Shown: one piece after another, positions 43,599-53,164 of the stretch
How the letters are laid out: the number at the start of each line of letters is the position of its first letter
How positions within the stretch are numbered: position 1 is the first letter of the stretch
Source: an uncultured Bacteroidia bacterium
GTDB lineage: Bacteria; Bacteroidota; Bacteroidia; Bacteroidales; F082
Length of the DNA stretch: 58,353 bases
Assembly (NCBI GenBank): GCA_913009755.1
Contig: CAJVWU010000015.1
Location: 1 to 58,353, forward strand
Direction: 5' to 3'
Notes under the pieces: generated by a model
The model's database searches: none
The model's input: the letters and a program-made list of their open reading frames with translations, nothing else
Told to the model about the DNA's origin: nothing
Made by a program: the position numbers and the translations under genes

Positions 43599-43952
43599 TT
43601 AAAACGGAAGGTCATCTTCAGGACTTTCTGTAAATCCTGCTTCTTCGGGAGTTTCCGGGGCAGGGGAGGCCTCCTCATCCAATTCCCGTTCTATCCGCCA
43701 GGCCACCACATCGGTGTACCATTTCGAGTTAAACTCCCTGGACGAAATATTGGCAAATACTTTCAGTATATCGCCTTCTGCAACATGCTCCAGCATGGTC
43801 AGCTTGTCATTCCAGACGGCAATACTGATTTTTCTGGGATACTGTTCATCGGTTTCAATAATGAACAATTGTTTTTCCCATTTTCCTTTTTGACTCTCAC
43901 CACTCTCACGAGGTAGTTTCTGGATCAGTTTTCCTTTTAGTTCAACACTCAT
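43599..43952 (-). CDS. DUF3127 protein with an SSB-like C-terminal tip
   Basis: The 117-residue protein begins with the DUF3127 OB-fold-like region: MSVELKGKLIQKLPRESGES, then KWEKQLFIIETDEQYPRKI, FANISSREFNSKWYTDV and WRIERELDEE. The last residues, ESPEDDLPF, closely resemble the acidic tip of single-stranded DNA-binding protein (DDDIPF-type), which recruits repair and replication proteins. The frame is open to 44006, but the ATG at 43952 follows a TATTTTTG box (43978-43985) and fits the family N-terminus. It is probably a small nucleic-acid-associated protein; DNA binding is inferred. Confidence 0.85.
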   Translation of the reverse strand: MSVELKGKLIQKLPRESGESQKGKWEKQLFIIETDEQYPRKISIAVWNDKLTMLEHVAEGDILKVFANISSREFNSKWYTDVVAWRIERELDEEASPAPETPEEAGFTESPEDDLPF

Positions 43953-43977
43953 GTTTTTCGGTTTTTTAAAGTTTATA

Positions 43978-43985
43978 CAAAAATA
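43978..43985 (-). promoter_or_regulatory. putative -7 element for the DUF3127 gene
   Basis: TATTTTTG on the minus strand, 25 bases before the ATG at 43952. A TTG lies 18 bases further upstream. Confidence 0.45.
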
Positions 43986-44043
43986 AATATTTACCACCAC
44001 AAACAAGAAGATTCTGCATTGACAATGAGATTTTAAAATCTGT

Positions 44044-44051
44044 TATATTTG
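44044..44051 (+). promoter_or_regulatory. putative -7 element for the 44071 gene
   Basis: TATATTTG lies 19 bases before the ATG. TTGACA at 44019-44024 sits upstream with a spacing of about 20-22. Confidence 0.45.
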
Positions 44052-44070
44052 CTGCCTTATAATTCCGGTT

Positions 44071-44655
44071 ATGTGGAAACATGATTTATTAACGGATATT
44101 CCAGACCGATTTTATTCGGATGAAGACGGAAAACCGTTTGACCATTGTAAAATTTGCGGTAAATATTTGCTGGATAACGGAACAACCTATTTTGTGGAGA
44201 AAGCCATGAAAAACTATGAGGGGTACGATTTCCAGACAACCCTATTTGAATATGCCGTTTGTCTTGACTGCCATAGTACCATACAGGGCAGCATGTCGGA
44301 TGAATCAATCAATAACCTTCAGCAGTATTATGCAAAGATATTGGCTGATAAAGGAAACCAGCCCATTGTGATTGATATCAATAATTTTGATCTGGACAGC
44401 TGGCTGTCAACATGTTTTTTTACCGGTGATCCCGTGAGCCAGATGAATGAATACCAACTGGTGGCACAGTTTAACGGCGATAAAATGGTGATGAATACAC
44501 CACCCATGATTATTGGTGAAGCGGCAATGGAACAGATGGCCGGATTGTTATCGGACAAAACGACGGACGAGATGAACGGTTTCAGGGATCAGTTTCTGGG
44601 ACCCGATCCGGAACTTGAAGAACTGATCTACGGAAAAAAACTTTTATTGATTTAA
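44071..44655 (+). CDS. hypothetical protein with two CxxC motifs (zinc-ribbon-like)
   Basis: The 194-residue soluble protein has CKICGKY at about residue 26 and CLDCHST at about 64, spaced as in a zinc ribbon or treble clef. The remainder is mixed and acidic, including SWLSTCFFTGDPV and a Met/Pro-rich NTPPMIIGEAAMEQM stretch. It has no signal peptide. I do not recognise a named family, though similar proteins seem present in Bacteroidota. It is divergent from the DUF3127 gene. The function is unknown. Confidence 0.75.
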   Translation: MWKHDLLTDIPDRFYSDEDGKPFDHCKICGKYLLDNGTTYFVEKAMKNYEGYDFQTTLFEYAVCLDCHSTIQGSMSDESINNLQQYYAKILADKGNQPIVIDINNFDLDSWLSTCFFTGDPVSQMNEYQLVAQFNGDKMVMNTPPMIIGEAAMEQMAGLLSDKTTDEMNGFRDQFLGPDPELEELIYGKKLLLI

Positions 44656-44757
44656 TTATACTCTTGTTTTTGCAATGATTCAGCCGACTTATAGTTTTGT
44701 CAAACAGTTCGTTATATTACCCGGTTCAAAAAATATATAGTTTCAATTGTAAAATAG

Positions 44758-44793
44758 CCACGAATGCACGAATATTTATACGTGCATTCGTGG
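44758..44793. repeat. perfect 13-bp inverted repeat
   Basis: CCACGAATGCACG (44758-44770) and CGTGCATTCGTGG (44781-44793) flank a 10-base AT loop. No T-run follows. It is of a type commonly dispersed in Bacteroidota genomes. Confidence 0.85.
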
Positions 44794-44824
44794 TCAAATA
44801 AAGCAAAACAAATACATTACACAT

Positions 44825-44832
44825 TATCTTTG
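44825..44832 (+). promoter_or_regulatory. putative -7 element for msrA
   Basis: TATCTTTG lies 26 bases before the ATG at 44859. Confidence 0.45.
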
Positions 44833-44858
44833 TTGACTGAACAGTTACTTATTTTTTT

Positions 44859-45497
44859 ATGCGTAACGTACTGATATATTTACTGACAGGAATACTATTT
44901 TTTTTACCCTTCTGTTTAAATGCACAAACTAAAATGAAAAAAACAGACCATCTTAAGTATGATACTGCTACTTTTGGAACAGGTTGTTTTTGGTGTAGCG
45001 AAGCCATTTTTAAACGGATAAAAGGAGTTCAGGAAGTGATGCCCGGTTATTCCGGTGGCGATGAACACAACCCCGATTATAAGCTGGTCAGTACCGGGAA
45101 AACGCGTTATGCCGAGGTGAGCCGGATAGTTTTTAACCCTGAGGTGATAAGCTATTCCAAACTGCTTGAAGTTTTCTGGAAAACACACGATCCCACAACA
45201 TTAAACAGGCAGGGTGCTGATGTGGGGCCGCAATATCGCTCGGTTATTTTTTATCATAATGAACGACAAAAGGAACTGGCTGTACATTACAAAAATGAAC
45301 TGGAAAAAGCCGGTATCTGGGATAAGCCTGTTGTAACGGAGATCAGCCCGCTGAAGAATTTTTACAAAGCCGAGAATTATCATCAGGACTATTATAAAAA
45401 CAACCCGTCCAATGCCTATTGCAATTTTGTAATCACGCCCAAGATTGAAAAGTTTGAAAAACTATTTAAGGATGAGATTAAAACAGGTTATCAATAA
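44859..45497 (+). CDS. msrA: exported peptide-methionine (S)-S-oxide reductase
   Basis: The 212-residue protein has a signal peptide (1-22, cleavage near LNAQ) and an MsrA domain. The catalytic Cys43 is in GTGCFWCSEA, followed by GVQEVMPGYSGG, the HDPTTLNRQGADVGPQYRSV block and the later NYHQDYYKN. MsrA repairs S-methionine sulfoxide in proteins; the signal peptide implies action in the periplasm. Its stop and the start of the next gene overlap by one base (TAATG), so the two are co-translated. Confidence 0.95.
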   Translation: MRNVLIYLLTGILFFLPFCLNAQTKMKKTDHLKYDTATFGTGCFWCSEAIFKRIKGVQEVMPGYSGGDEHNPDYKLVSTGKTRYAEVSRIVFNPEVISYSKLLEVFWKTHDPTTLNRQGADVGPQYRSVIFYHNERQKELAVHYKNELEKAGIWDKPVVTEISPLKNFYKAENYHQDYYKNNPSNAYCNFVITPKIEKFEKLFKDEIKTGYQ

Positions 45498-45877
45498 TGA
45501 AAAATTTTAAAAAGTATTTTAAGATTCGTGCGGAAGCAGAGGATATCTATGCTTGTCTGACCAATCCGGTTACTATTGAGTTGTGGTCAGGGTATCCGGC
45601 GAAAATAACTGCCGAAGAAGGAACGGAATTTGAATTATGGGATGGGGATATCACCGGGAAGATATTAAAACTGGATACTGAAAAAGAAATTGTCGAACAA
45701 TGGTATTTTGGTGAACAGAAAGAACCGTCGATAGTAACAATTAAAATTCATCGGGTCAAAAACTTTACATCGGTTGAACTGAATCATGCCAACATTCCGG
45801 ATGAAGTTTACGATGAATTTACAACCGGATGGGAGGAATATTTTTTTGGCGCGATTAAAAAGTTTCTGGAAGATTAA
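45497..45877 (+). CDS. SRPBCC (START/AHSA1-like) domain protein
   Basis: A 126-residue protein with the AHSA1-like SRPBCC pattern: KYFKIRAEAEDIYACLTNP, IELWSGYPAKI, TEFELWDGDITGKIL, EIVEQWYFGEQ, and the C-terminal helix EFTTGWEEYFFGAIKKFL. This fold has a hydrophobic cavity for a small ligand; related proteins activate Hsp90. The ATG shares a base with the msrA stop, implying linked expression and possibly a role in stress handling. Confidence 0.85.
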   Translation: MKNFKKYFKIRAEAEDIYACLTNPVTIELWSGYPAKITAEEGTEFELWDGDITGKILKLDTEKEIVEQWYFGEQKEPSIVTIKIHRVKNFTSVELNHANIPDEVYDEFTTGWEEYFFGAIKKFLED

Positions 45878-45951
45878 ATTTTATTACAAAAAACAAAAAC
45901 ATTCATTGATAGTTTTGAATAGAAAAAATAAAAACGACCGTTTCCCCGTGT

Positions 45952-46212
45952 TTAAAAGAATATTTTACTACTCATAAAATCCAGTGAGAAGTCTTTGCGG
46001 GCGTATAAGCTAACCCTGGGCAGAGTAATCTTTTTTTCTGATTTTTCAGTATTCAAAAAGCCGTGTATCATAAACAATTGATCCTTTTGTAAGGACTGAT
46101 ATTTTATACCGACTTTTAATCTGGATTCCGGAATCCCGATGGCTTCAGCCAAATCTCTCACATGTACACCTTTTATGTGTCCGTTTGCTTTCAAAATACT
46201 TATCTGGTTCAT
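45952..46212 (-). CDS. small hypothetical protein (weak)
   Basis: An 86-residue frame on the minus strand with no recognisable domain. It has a hydrophilic N-terminus (VRDLAEAIGIPESRLKVGI), then a strand-rich part. A TTCTTTTG sequence just upstream is one base off the -7 consensus. AT-rich DNA and lack of neighbours make a spurious or decayed frame possible. It is the only candidate in the 500-bp gap 45878-46393. Confidence 0.35.
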   Translation of the reverse strand: MNQISILKANGHIKGVHVRDLAEAIGIPESRLKVGIKYQSLQKDQLFMIHGFLNTEKSEKKITLPRVSLYARKDFSLDFMSSKIFF

Positions 46213-46358
46213 AGTGCAAAAGAATTAAAATTTAAAATTAAGTTTCCTTGCTTTAGGTTTGATCAAAATGTACAGTACAATACGAAATTCAGCTAAAATG
46301 GTTTCATGAAATAAATGTCCTATAATTAATATTATGTTAAATATTGGATGCATTAAAT

Positions 46359-46385
46359 AAGGGAAGCGGAAAACCCACTCCCCTT
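46359..46385 (-). terminator. possible terminator after the TPR protein gene
   Basis: On the minus strand, a 10-bp stem (AAGGGGAGTG / CGCTTCCCTT with two G-U pairs) with a short loop, followed by a weak TATTTAAT tail. It lies just past the TPR gene stop. Confidence 0.55.
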
Positions 46386-46393
46386 TGTATGAT

Positions 46394-47527
46394 TTATTCG
46401 TTATTCAGTTCTTTAAGTTTGTCATTCATTTTTAAACGGACATAAGCTTCTTTCAGCGCGTTGATTGTTACTTTATCAGTCTTATTTATTTCGTGTGCTT
46501 TTTCAAGATAAGGCAAAGCATAGGTCAATTCTTCATTTGCTTTTTTAATGAGTTTGTTGTATTCATCAACTTTGTCAAGTGGCAGGTCATTTGCTTCTTT
46601 TTGCAATTCTGCAGCTTGGTTCACGTAGATAGCCCCGATATTATAAAAAGCCTCAAAGAATTTTGGATTGGCCTGGGTAGCTTTCGTATAATACTTTTCT
46701 GCTTCTTCTTTCTGTCCTTCGTCATCATAAGTTTTTCCCAAAAGAAAATAAAGATTTGCATTGGTTGTATCTTTCTTGATGGCTTCTTTAAGGCTTACCT
46801 GTAATTTTTCTGTCTCCCCTTTTTCAAGATATATTTGTGCTTCTTCCAAAAGCAGGCTCAGGTTTCCGGGATTTCGTTCACGGCCTTGTTGCAGCACGGC
46901 AATAGCCTGTGCCGTATCCCCCAACATTTTAAGCGTACGGTTATAAAAAATATAAATTGTCGGGTCGTTAAATCCTGATTCATAAACTGTTTTCAGGTAT
47001 TGATCGGCCACTTTGGCACTATCAATAAAATAGGCGGACATGCCCGCATAAAAAGCAGCTATGGTATCCAAACGATCCTCCAGATTTGCAATTTTATAAG
47101 CATAGTCAAAATCTCTCATTGATTTTTCATAATCCTTATTTTGGTAAGTTTCACTTCCCTTTTTGTAAAACAGGTTGGTCAGGTTGATAAGGTTAAGTGT
47201 AATCTCCCCGTTAAAAGTTCCTTTTTTATCCAGTTCTTTGGCTTTTGCAAAGGATTCATAAGATGTTATGGCAGCGTTCTTGGCCAGTGCGTTTATTTCA
47301 GGCTTATCGGAGGCCGCAATGTGATAATAAATTTCTCCCCTGTACATCCAGGTTTTGGCGTCATTCATTGTTTTTTCATTTTTAATGGCGTCATTGATGG
47401 CTTCCATAGCTTTGCCATACTCACCATTTTTATTATACATATAAGCGCTTGTCCTTTTGTTTTTCTGAGCATTTGCACTTAAACTGATAAGTAGGCCAAG
47501 GCTTAAGAATAAAAGAATTTTTTTCAT
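46394..47527 (-). CDS. exported tetratricopeptide-repeat protein
   Basis: A 377-residue protein with a signal peptide (1-20, cleavage after SANA). It then consists of TPR-like helical pairs across about 22-375, with clear repeats such as YNRTLKMLGDTAQAIAVLQQ, LYFLLGKTYDDEGQKEEAEK and FEAFYNIGAIYVNQAAELQ. TPR proteins mediate protein contacts, often at the outer membrane or in the periplasm. A TPR protein gene next to gyrA is frequent in Bacteroidota. A TATATTTG promoter lies at 47553-47560. Confidence 0.88.
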   Translation of the reverse strand: MKKILLFLSLGLLISLSANAQKNKRTSAYMYNKNGEYGKAMEAINDAIKNEKTMNDAKTWMYRGEIYYHIAASDKPEINALAKNAAITSYESFAKAKELDKKGTFNGEITLNLINLTNLFYKKGSETYQNKDYEKSMRDFDYAYKIANLEDRLDTIAAFYAGMSAYFIDSAKVADQYLKTVYESGFNDPTIYIFYNRTLKMLGDTAQAIAVLQQGRERNPGNLSLLLEEAQIYLEKGETEKLQVSLKEAIKKDTTNANLYFLLGKTYDDEGQKEEAEKYYTKATQANPKFFEAFYNIGAIYVNQAAELQKEANDLPLDKVDEYNKLIKKANEELTYALPYLEKAHEINKTDKVTINALKEAYVRLKMNDKLKELNNE

Positions 47528-47552
47528 GATATTTTTACTTTTTATAAGTTGA

Positions 47553-47560
47553 CAAATATA
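47553..47560 (-). promoter_or_regulatory. putative -7 element for the TPR protein gene
   Basis: TATATTTG on the minus strand, 25 bases before the ATG at 47527. Confidence 0.45.
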
Positions 47561-47658
47561 TTCATAAACATAAATTATACCATAAATAAACCGGTATTTA
47601 AACCTGTTCTAAATACTGGCTGACAAGAAATTAGTAAGTCAATATAATATTGTGCCTG

Positions 47659-50187
47659 TTAAACATCAGTTTCAGGGGAAATCTCTTCATCAATGTTATT
47701 TTCAATATCTAATTCCCCATTCTCAGTTTCAGCATCTTCATCGATTTTAACTTTTGCCACGGCAGCAATTTCATCACCTTCCGACAGATTAATCAGCTTA
47801 ACGCCCTGGGTGGCTCGTCCCATCACGCGGACATCCCTAACCCCCATCCTGATGGCAATCCCTGATTTATTAATGATCATTAAATGATCGCTGTCATACA
47901 CATTTTTAACGGCAATAAGAGAACCTGTTTTCTCGGTGATATTGATGGTTTTAACACCTTTCCCTCCCCGGTTGGTAACCCGGTAATCGTCAATTTGTGA
48001 TCGTTTTCCATATCCTTTTTCAGAAACAACCATGATGGTCTGCTCCATATCCTCAAGGCAGATCATGCCGATCACTTCATCATTTTCATTTTCAAGTCGA
48101 ACACCGCGGACACCCGATGCATTACGGCCCATCGGTCTTACGGTATTTTCATTAAAGCGGATGGCCCTGCCTGACTTCTTGGCCAGTACAACTTCATTAT
48201 GCCCGTTGGTCAACCGGGCAGCCAGCAGTTCATCGCCTTCCCTGACAGAAATGGCATTGATACCGTTCTGGCGAGGGCGTGAATAGGCTTCCAGTGAGGT
48301 TTTTTTTATGATCCCGTGTTTGGTGCAAAGAATAATATAATTGTTGTTGATATATTCTTTGTCCTTTAGGTCTTTGGTATTGACAAAGGCTTTTACCTTA
48401 TCATCGGACTCAATATGGATCAGGTTTTGAAATGCCCGGCCTTTCGAAATTTTTGTTCCCTCGGGAATTTCAAAAACACGCATCCAGAAGACCTTGCCTT
48501 TCTCGGTGAAGAAAAGCATATAATCATGATTGGTTGCCACATACAGATATTCCAGGAAGTCTTCTTCACGGGTTTGGCTGCCCCTTGACCCACGGCCTCC
48601 CCTTCGCTGTTGCCTGTATTCAGTTAAAGGCGTACGTTTAATGTAACCCATATGAGAAATAGTAACAACCACGGGTTCATCAGGGATGACGTCTTCCATT
48701 CGGATGTCTTCAGCCGAATAAACAATCTGTGTTCTGCGTTCATCACCATATTTCTCTTTGATGCGCAACAATTCTTCGTTAATAACCTTCATGCGCATTT
48801 CATAACTGCCCAATAACTCTTTTAATTCGCCGATAAGTTGAAGCAAGGCCTCATAATCTGATTTTATCTTTTCACGTTCAAGGCCTGTTAACTTTTGCAG
48901 TCGCATATCAAGTATTGCCCTGGACTGTATTTCAGTAAGCTCAAAATTATTCATCAGGCCCTGTTTGGCTTCGTCGGGCGTGGCAGAAGCGCGGATCAGT
49001 GCAATGATTTCATCCAGATTATCCAGTGCAATCATCAGGCCTTCCAATATATGTGCTTTGCGTTCAGCTTCTTTCAGATCATATTCCGTACGCCTGACAA
49101 CCACTTCATGCCTGTGTTCAACAAAATACTTAATCATATCTTTCAGATTAAGCATCCGGGGACGTCCTTTAACCAGGGCAACGTTATTGACGTTGAAAGA
49201 ACTTTGCAAAGCAGTGTGCTGATACAATTGGTTTATTACAATGCTCGGAATTGCGTCTCTTTTCAAATCATAAACGATGCGCATCCCGTTCCTGTCCGAT
49301 TCATCGTTGATATCAGAAATACCTTCTATTTTCTTTTCATTGACCAGATCGGCGGTTTTCCTGATCATTTCGGCTTTATTCACCATATAAGGCACTGAAG
49401 TGGCAATGATACGTTCACGACCGCTGGCAGTTTCTTCGAGGGTAACTTCCCCGCGCAACACTACCCTGCCCCTCCCAGTTTCAAAAGCATTCAATACCCC
49501 ATCATACCCGTAAATAATTCCCCCGGTGGGAAAATCCGGGGCCTGGACCAGTTTGATCAATTCGGAGATTTCAATATCATTATCGTGGATGTAGGCTATA
49601 ATCCCGTCAATAACCTGCGAAAGGTTATGTGGAGCCATGTTGGTGGCCATGCCCACTGCAATACCTGAAGAACCGTTAATTAAGAGGTTGGGGATTTGTG
49701 TTGGCAATACGGTAGGCTCCTTAAGGCTATCGTCAAAATTCAGTTGATGATCCACTGTATCTTTATCAATATCCACAAGCATTTCTTCAGCTATCTTCCT
49801 CATCCTGGCCTCAGTATATCTCATGGCGGCAGGATTGTCGCCATCAATAGATCCAAAATTACCCTGCCCGTCAATCAGGGGATAACGTAACGACCAGTCC
49901 TGTGCCATTCGTACCATTGAGTCGTAAACCGAGGTGTCGCCGTGGGGATGATATTTCCCCAGCACCTCCCCTACTATCCTGGCAGATTTTTTGTAAGGCC
50001 GGTTTGAATATACACCCAACTCATGCATCCCGAAAAGCACCCTGCGGTGTACGGGTTTTAAACCGTCACGCACATCGGGCAATGCCCTGGAAACAATTAC
50101 CGACATCGAATAATCAATATAAGCGGACTTCATTTGATTTTCGATGTTTACTTTAATGATCCGTTCGTCCGAATATCCTGTACCCAT
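47659..50187 (-). CDS. gyrA: DNA gyrase subunit A
   Basis: The 842-residue type IIA topoisomerase A subunit carries the DNA-cleaving Tyr124 ([10 protein letters not shown]) and the GyrA box QRRGGRG, which marks gyrase rather than topoisomerase IV. The C-terminal pinwheel repeats lie at about 510-815, with an acidic tail. The quinolone region reads [17 protein letters not shown], so the position of E. coli Ser83 is Thr85 and that of Asp87 is Asp89. A TATTTTTG promoter lies 41 bases upstream. It is divergent from clpC. Confidence 0.98.
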   Translation of the reverse strand: MGTGYSDERIIKVNIENQMKSAYIDYSMSVIVSRALPDVRDGLKPVHRRVLFGMHELGVYSNRPYKKSARIVGEVLGKYHPHGDTSVYDSMVRMAQDWSLRYPLIDGQGNFGSIDGDNPAAMRYTEARMRKIAEEMLVDIDKDTVDHQLNFDDSLKEPTVLPTQIPNLLINGSSGIAVGMATNMAPHNLSQVIDGIIAYIHDNDIEISELIKLVQAPDFPTGGIIYGYDGVLNAFETGRGRVVLRGEVTLEETASGRERIIATSVPYMVNKAEMIRKTADLVNEKKIEGISDINDESDRNGMRIVYDLKRDAIPSIVINQLYQHTALQSSFNVNNVALVKGRPRMLNLKDMIKYFVEHRHEVVVRRTEYDLKEAERKAHILEGLMIALDNLDEIIALIRASATPDEAKQGLMNNFELTEIQSRAILDMRLQKLTGLEREKIKSDYEALLQLIGELKELLGSYEMRMKVINEELLRIKEKYGDERRTQIVYSAEDIRMEDVIPDEPVVVTISHMGYIKRTPLTEYRQQRRGGRGSRGSQTREEDFLEYLYVATNHDYMLFFTEKGKVFWMRVFEIPEGTKISKGRAFQNLIHIESDDKVKAFVNTKDLKDKEYINNNYIILCTKHGIIKKTSLEAYSRPRQNGINAISVREGDELLAARLTNGHNEVVLAKKSGRAIRFNENTVRPMGRNASGVRGVRLENENDEVIGMICLEDMEQTIMVVSEKGYGKRSQIDDYRVTNRGGKGVKTINITEKTGSLIAVKNVYDSDHLMIINKSGIAIRMGVRDVRVMGRATQGVKLINLSEGDEIAAVAKVKIDEDAETENGELDIENNIDEEISPETDV

Positions 50188-50228
50188 CAGCTAACTTGTT
50201 CTTTATTAATTCGTTAAATTTAAGCTTG

Positions 50229-50236
50229 CAAAAATA
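50229..50236 (-). promoter_or_regulatory. putative -7 element for gyrA
   Basis: TATTTTTG on the minus strand, 41 bases before the gyrA ATG. Confidence 0.5.
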
Positions 50237-50513
50237 CGAATTTACTAAATTATATGCTTCATTTCTGTTCACAAAGCCCACATAATGTTAACAAAAAAGT
50301 GTTCAAAAATCAATGAAATGCTTTTCAAAACGGTTTAAGATGGGTTTATTTTTGAATAATTTATGAATTGAAAAGATTACGGCCATAAAGCTCAGGTTCC
50401 GAAAGCAAGAAATGATATGACTTTGCAACCTTTAAAGGATCAAATCCTGTCTTGAATAAAAGGATGTGAGTTATTATAAAAATATAGTTTAACTCCGGCT
50501 TTTTCATTTTTTG

Positions 50514-50521
50514 TAATTTTG
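50514..50521 (+). promoter_or_regulatory. putative -7 element for clpC
   Basis: TAATTTTG lies 22 bases before the ATG at 50544. No CIRCE or other heat-shock operator is visible. Confidence 0.45.
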
Positions 50522-50543
50522 CAAACGAAACGAATAAAACAAT

Positions 50544-53084
50544 ATGGAAGGAAAATTCACGGATCGCGCTAAAAATGTTCTGACTTATAGCCGGGAAGAA
50601 GTTATCCGGTTAGGAAATAATTATCTCGGGCTTGAGCACCTTTTGCTTGGTATTTTAAGGGAAGGCCAGGGGCTGGCCATTCAATTGTTGTCATATTTTG
50701 GCGTTGATTTTGACGAATGTAAAAAAAGTATTGAAGAGGCCATAAAAGAACCTCGGCATGCTTCACCAAAAATTGAGAACATCCCTATGTCGCGCCAGGC
50801 CGTTAAAGCTTTGAAGATAACCTATCTCGAAGCAAAAGCTTTACATAGTGAACTGGTTGGAACCGAGCACATGCTGCTGGCCATTTTAAAGGACGATAAA
50901 AACCTGGTAACAAATAAGCTTGAAAAATACGGTGTAAATTATAATGCAATCAGGGAAGAGTTGCTGTCCATCATTAAAGAAAAAACACAGCCGACGCAAT
51001 ACATGGAACCCAAGGCAGAACTGCCTGGTGAAACGGAAGATGACCCCCAACGGGGAAAATCATTCGGGGGTATGAAAAAGACGGCAGACCCCAAATCCAA
51101 GACACCTGTCCTGGATAATTTTGGCCGCGACTTAACTAAACTGGCTGAAGAAGACCGCCTTGACCCTATTGTAGGACGCGAACGGGAGTTGGAACGTATT
51201 GCCCAGATATTGAGCCGCCGGAAAAAAAATAATCCCATCCTGATCGGTGAACCCGGTGTGGGGAAATCTGCCATTGCCGAAGGACTTGCTTTGAAGATCA
51301 TTGCCAGGAAAGTGTCAAGGGCATTATTTAACAAGCGTATTGTCACGCTTGACCTGGCTTCGCTTGTGGCCGGCACAAAATACAGGGGGCAGTTTGAGGA
51401 ACGGATGAAAGCCGTACTGAATGAGTTGGAAAAAAATCCAAACATCATCTTATTTATTGACGAGATACATACAATCGTCGGGGCTGGTAATGCCAGTGGG
51501 TCTCTTGACGCATCCAATATGTTTAAACCTGCACTTGCCCGGGGTGAATTGCAGTGCATAGGCGCTACCACGCTTGATGAATACAGGCAGTACATCGAAA
51601 AAGACGGGGCACTTGAACGCCGTTTCCAAAAAATTCTTGTTGATCCCACCACACCGGAAGAAACAGAGATTATCCTTCAGAATATAAAACAAAAATATGA
51701 AGACCATCATCTGGTAAAATATTCCGATGAGGCCATAAAAGCCTGCGTCAAACTCACCCATCGCTACATCAGCGACAGGTATTTGCCTGATAAAGCCATT
51801 GATGCACTGGACGAAGCCGGTGCCAGGGTACACATTAGCAATATTCATGTCCCTGCTGAAATTATAAACCTTGAAAATTCAATCGAGGAGATCAAAGGGA
51901 AGAAAACGCAGGCCATTAAAAGTCAGAAATTTGAAGAGGCTGCCCAGTTCAGGGATATCGAACGCCGCTATACCGAAGAGTTGGAAAGGGCAAAAAAACG
52001 CTGGGAAGAAGATTCAAAAATACATCGCGAGCAGGTTACTGAAGAAAATGTTGCCGAAGTGGTTGCCATGATGACAGGCATTCCGGTTTCTAATATTGCG
52101 CAAAGCGAAAGTCAACGCCTGATCAACATGGAATCGGAGTTGCAAAAAGAAGTTATCGGACAGGAACCGGCAATAAAAAAGGTGGTAAAAGCCATAAGGA
52201 GGAACCGTGCAGGGTTAAAAGACCCGTCAAAACCAATCGGGTCTTTTATCTTTTTGGGGCCTACCGGTGTTGGTAAAACATATCTGGCTAAAAGGCTGGC
52301 TAAATTCCTGTTTGATTCGGAAGATGCCCTGGTCAGGGTTGACATGAGCGAATACATGGAAAAATTTGCCGTTTCACGGCTTGTGGGTGCGCCTCCCGGC
52401 TATGTGGGTTACGAAGAAGGCGGACAATTGACTGAAAAAGTCCGCCGCAAACCGTATTCCATCATTCTGCTGGATGAAATCGAAAAAGCACATCCCGATG
52501 TGTTTCATATCCTCCTTCAGGTGCTTGACGATGGTGTGCTTACCGATGGCCTGGGCAGGCGCGTTGACTTTAAAAACACAATCATCATTATGACTTCCAA
52601 TATCGGTTCGCGGCAATTGAAAGATTTCGGACAAGGAGTTGGTTTTACTACGCAGGCCAAACGCGAAAGCAAAAGACATCATACACACGGTGTTATCGAA
52701 AATGCCTTGAAAAGAGCCTTTGCACCTGAATTCCTTAACCGTATTGATGATGTTGTGATCTTTGAATCGCTGGAACGTGACAATATCCACAAAATCATTG
52801 ATATTGAGCTTACAAGTCTGTACAAGCGCATTGAAGACATGGGCTATAAAATGAAAGTTACGGAAAAAGCCAAAGACTTCATCATTGATAAGGGCTGGGA
52901 TGAGCAGTTTGGTGCCAGGCCGCTGAAACGGGCAATACAGAAATATATTGAAGATGAACTGGCGGAAGAGATCATCAGGACCAACCTTAAGGAAGGGGAT
53001 GTAATCCATATTGACTATAATGAGAAAGAGGACGCTATAAAAATAAAAGTCACCTCAACAAAAAAGAAAGATATCGTCAAATAA
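50544..53084 (+). CDS. clpC: ATP-dependent Clp protease ATPase subunit ClpC
   Basis: The 846-residue HSP100 unfoldase begins with two Clp-N repeats (about 1-150). The first AAA module has Walker A GEPGVGKSAIAEG and Walker B IILFIDEIHT. A UVR-type middle domain follows (QKFEEAAQFRDIERRY). The second AAA module has Walker A GPTGVGKTYLAK and Walker B ILLDEIEKAHPD. The loop VGFTTQ within the second module is the ClpP-docking motif, so this is a protease partner rather than ClpB. No clpP or mcsAB is nearby. A terminator lies 22 bases after the stop. Confidence 0.98.
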   Translation: MEGKFTDRAKNVLTYSREEVIRLGNNYLGLEHLLLGILREGQGLAIQLLSYFGVDFDECKKSIEEAIKEPRHASPKIENIPMSRQAVKALKITYLEAKALHSELVGTEHMLLAILKDDKNLVTNKLEKYGVNYNAIREELLSIIKEKTQPTQYMEPKAELPGETEDDPQRGKSFGGMKKTADPKSKTPVLDNFGRDLTKLAEEDRLDPIVGRERELERIAQILSRRKKNNPILIGEPGVGKSAIAEGLALKIIARKVSRALFNKRIVTLDLASLVAGTKYRGQFEERMKAVLNELEKNPNIILFIDEIHTIVGAGNASGSLDASNMFKPALARGELQCIGATTLDEYRQYIEKDGALERRFQKILVDPTTPEETEIILQNIKQKYEDHHLVKYSDEAIKACVKLTHRYISDRYLPDKAIDALDEAGARVHISNIHVPAEIINLENSIEEIKGKKTQAIKSQKFEEAAQFRDIERRYTEELERAKKRWEEDSKIHREQVTEENVAEVVAMMTGIPVSNIAQSESQRLINMESELQKEVIGQEPAIKKVVKAIRRNRAGLKDPSKPIGSFIFLGPTGVGKTYLAKRLAKFLFDSEDALVRVDMSEYMEKFAVSRLVGAPPGYVGYEEGGQLTEKVRRKPYSIILLDEIEKAHPDVFHILLQVLDDGVLTDGLGRRVDFKNTIIIMTSNIGSRQLKDFGQGVGFTTQAKRESKRHHTHGVIENALKRAFAPEFLNRIDDVVIFESLERDNIHKIIDIELTSLYKRIEDMGYKMKVTEKAKDFIIDKGWDEQFGARPLKRAIQKYIEDELAEEIIRTNLKEGDVIHIDYNEKEDAIKIKVTSTKKKDIVK

Positions 53085-53105
53085 AGCTGTTCAAAGTTTA
53101 ATATA

Positions 53106-53142
53106 AATCCCACCTGCATTATTATGCGGTGGGATTTTTTTT
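53106..53142 (+). terminator. Rho-independent terminator after clpC
   Basis: A 9-bp stem AATCCCACC / GGTGGGATT, with inner GCAT/ATGC pairing, followed by eight T residues ending at 53142. Confidence 0.9.
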
Positions 53143-53164
53143 CTGCATTACTATTTATTTTTTT

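Larger units (their letters stand above)
50188..50543. other. divergent gyrA/clpC intergenic region
   Basis: 356 bp of AT-rich DNA holding one promoter box for each gene (50229-50236 and 50514-50521). No coding frame, RNA or strong hairpin is seen. Confidence 0.6.

Noticed and set aside
49922-49950. Quinolone-resistance change in GyrA (Thr at the Ser83 position)
   Set aside because: Thr occurs as a natural residue at this position in various bacteria and the Asp87 equivalent is intact, so resistance cannot be claimed.
51450-51848. Long antisense frames within clpC and gyrA
   Set aside because: They lie opposite highly conserved coding sequence and have no motif or promoter of their own.
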